A stretch of DNA of 7,026 bases from Chloroflexota bacterium. Its GTDB lineage: Bacteria; Chloroflexota; Dehalococcoidia; Plut-88900. Every line of letters starts with the position of its first letter. Within the stretch, counting starts at the first letter, position 1. Shown piece by piece: positions 6,197 to 7,026 of the stretch. The stretch is from positions 1-7,026 of the forward strand of contig JADFJI010000116.1 in NCBI GenBank assembly GCA_022566235.1, given 5' to 3'. The notes under the pieces were generated by a model. The model did no database searches. It saw nothing but the letters and a program-made list of their open reading frames with translations, and was not told the DNA's origin. Position numbers and translations under genes: made by a program.

Positions 6197-6995
6197 ATGG
6201 GTGCAGGGCAGGGCCACCGGCAGCGGACACGTCCGCAGGCAGTCTGGAAATACGGTCCAGAAACGCGGCCGACTTTACCTCTCGCTCTAACTGATAACGA
6301 AGGTAGTCCCTCATGGTAACCTCCATCTCCCTGGCAAGGGACGGGGGCGTCACTTTCTCCGTGATTTTGCTTAGGTCGGCCTTCTGCAGGAATCGCAGGG
6401 AGGTCAGGGCGTCACTGGAGATGGGCCTGACGGCCCGCTCTCCCCTGACGCAGCCGGAACAGAGAAGGCCTCCAGCGGAGGCGCTGAAATGGGTCCGGGC
6501 TCCCGAGGCGAGGTCGCCGCAGGAGACGCAGACGTACAGCTCGGGGGCAAAGCCCAGGATGCCCAGAAGCCTTAGCTCGAAATGGCGAAGGACCAGCCCC
6601 CCGTCCTGGGCCTGGGATAGGGCGGTCAGGGTGGAGAGAAAGGCCTGGTACAGGTTGAGATCGGCATCGTCCTGGGCCGTGAAGAGGTCCAGGAGCTCGG
6701 CGGCATAGATGCCCTGGGAGATGCGGGCCAGGTCCTCTCTCAAAGTCACGAAAGCATCGATGGAGCTTATCTGGCTCAAGACATCCAGGCTCTGGCCCCG
6801 GGCGATCATCATCGAGCTTCTGGTGAGGGCCTCCACGTGGCCTGCCAGCCTGCTCCTGGGCTTCAACACCCCCTTGGCCACAATACGCAGCTTGCCCAGG
6901 TGTGGAGTGTAGATTGTGATGATCTTGTCGGCGTCACCCAGGGCCTGGTGCCTGAGGACGATGGCTTCCGTCTTGTAAACTCGAGGTCTGGGCAT
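6195..6995 (-). CDS. recO: DNA repair protein RecO
   Basis: A 266-residue cytosolic recombination mediator of the RecFOR pathway, which helps load RecA on SSB-coated single-stranded DNA and anneals complementary strands. The N-terminal OB fold (about 1-80) opens with YKTEAIVLR and LGDADKIITIYT, typical of RecO, followed by GKLRIVAKGVLKPRSRL (34-50). The helical C-terminal domain carries a four-cysteine zinc finger, Cys156/Cys159 (CVSC) and Cys179/Cys182 (CSGC), complete in this copy. The length is normal for the family. The ATG at 6995 matches the family N-terminus but has no clear Shine-Dalgarno sequence. A possible stop codon of an upstream frame ends 7 bases before it, so coupling to a preceding gene is plausible. 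It is followed at 12 bp by the HtrA-like protease gene. Confidence 0.95.
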   Translation of the reverse strand: MPRPRVYKTEAIVLRHQALGDADKIITIYTPHLGKLRIVAKGVLKPRSRLAGHVEALTRSSMMIARGQSLDVLSQISSIDAFVTLREDLARISQGIYAAELLDLFTAQDDADLNLYQAFLSTLTALSQAQDGGLVLRHFELRLLGILGFAPELYVCVSCGDLASGARTHFSASAGGLLCSGCVRGERAVRPISSDALTSLRFLQKADLSKITEKVTPPSLAREMEVTMRDYLRYQLEREVKSAAFLDRISRLPADVSAAGGPALHP

Positions 6996-7002
6996 GATAA
7001 AA

Positions 7003-7026
7003 CTAGAAGGGCTGGCGGCCCTCCAG
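7003..7026 (-). CDS. Possible C-terminal tail of the gene preceding recO (partial)
   Basis: On the minus strand from the window edge one frame reads LEGRQPF then TAG (7005-7003), 7 bases ahead of the recO ATG. Only seven codons are visible, so the product cannot be named. The lack of a Shine-Dalgarno site before recO fits coupling to such a gene, but the other two frames are also open and this could be non-coding. Confidence 0.25.
   Translation of the reverse strand: MEGRQPF

Overview
The window looks like a chromosomal segment from a GC-rich bacterium, packed with housekeeping-type genes. It holds six confident protein genes, no RNA genes, no mobile elements and no CRISPR. High GC, a TTG start, compact operons, an HtrA-type protease with a lipoprotein-like signal and the mix of families would suit Chloroflexota (Dehalococcoidia or SAR202-like lineages). 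That assignment is an impression from family resemblance, not a demonstrated placement.

Layout. Positions 1-251 are non-coding, rich in short inverted repeats, and lie downstream of the first gene. From 3332 down to 252 on the minus strand there are three co-directional genes, in transcription order: a MetE N-domain-like protein (323 aa), a MetE catalytic-domain protein (323 aa, abutting its partner as TAA|ATG) and, after 111 bp, a medium-chain zinc-type dehydrogenase/quinone oxidoreductase (341 aa). A 190 bp divergent promoter region (3333-3522) separates them from a plus-strand class III PLP aminotransferase (433 aa) related to glutamate-1-semialdehyde aminomutase. This gene converges, across a 98 bp gap, on a minus-strand pair, recO then an htrA/degP-like protease. 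The protease start is nested just behind the recO stop. The last 24 bases may be the tail of another minus-strand gene ahead of recO.

How the genes fit together. The most interesting part is the two MetE-like genes. The first matches the N-terminal half of cobalamin-independent methionine synthase and lacks the zinc and most homocysteine ligands. The second matches the C-terminal half and keeps all of them. They are in the same order as the two halves of fused MetE, so together they look like a naturally split MetE, probably making methionine from homocysteine. The methyl donor (folate or a corrinoid protein) cannot be decided from sequence. The divergent aminotransferase and the downstream dehydrogenase may share amino-acid metabolism with this pair, but their substrates are not identifiable here. 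The recO/htrA pair is a separate transcription unit for DNA repair and envelope protein quality control.
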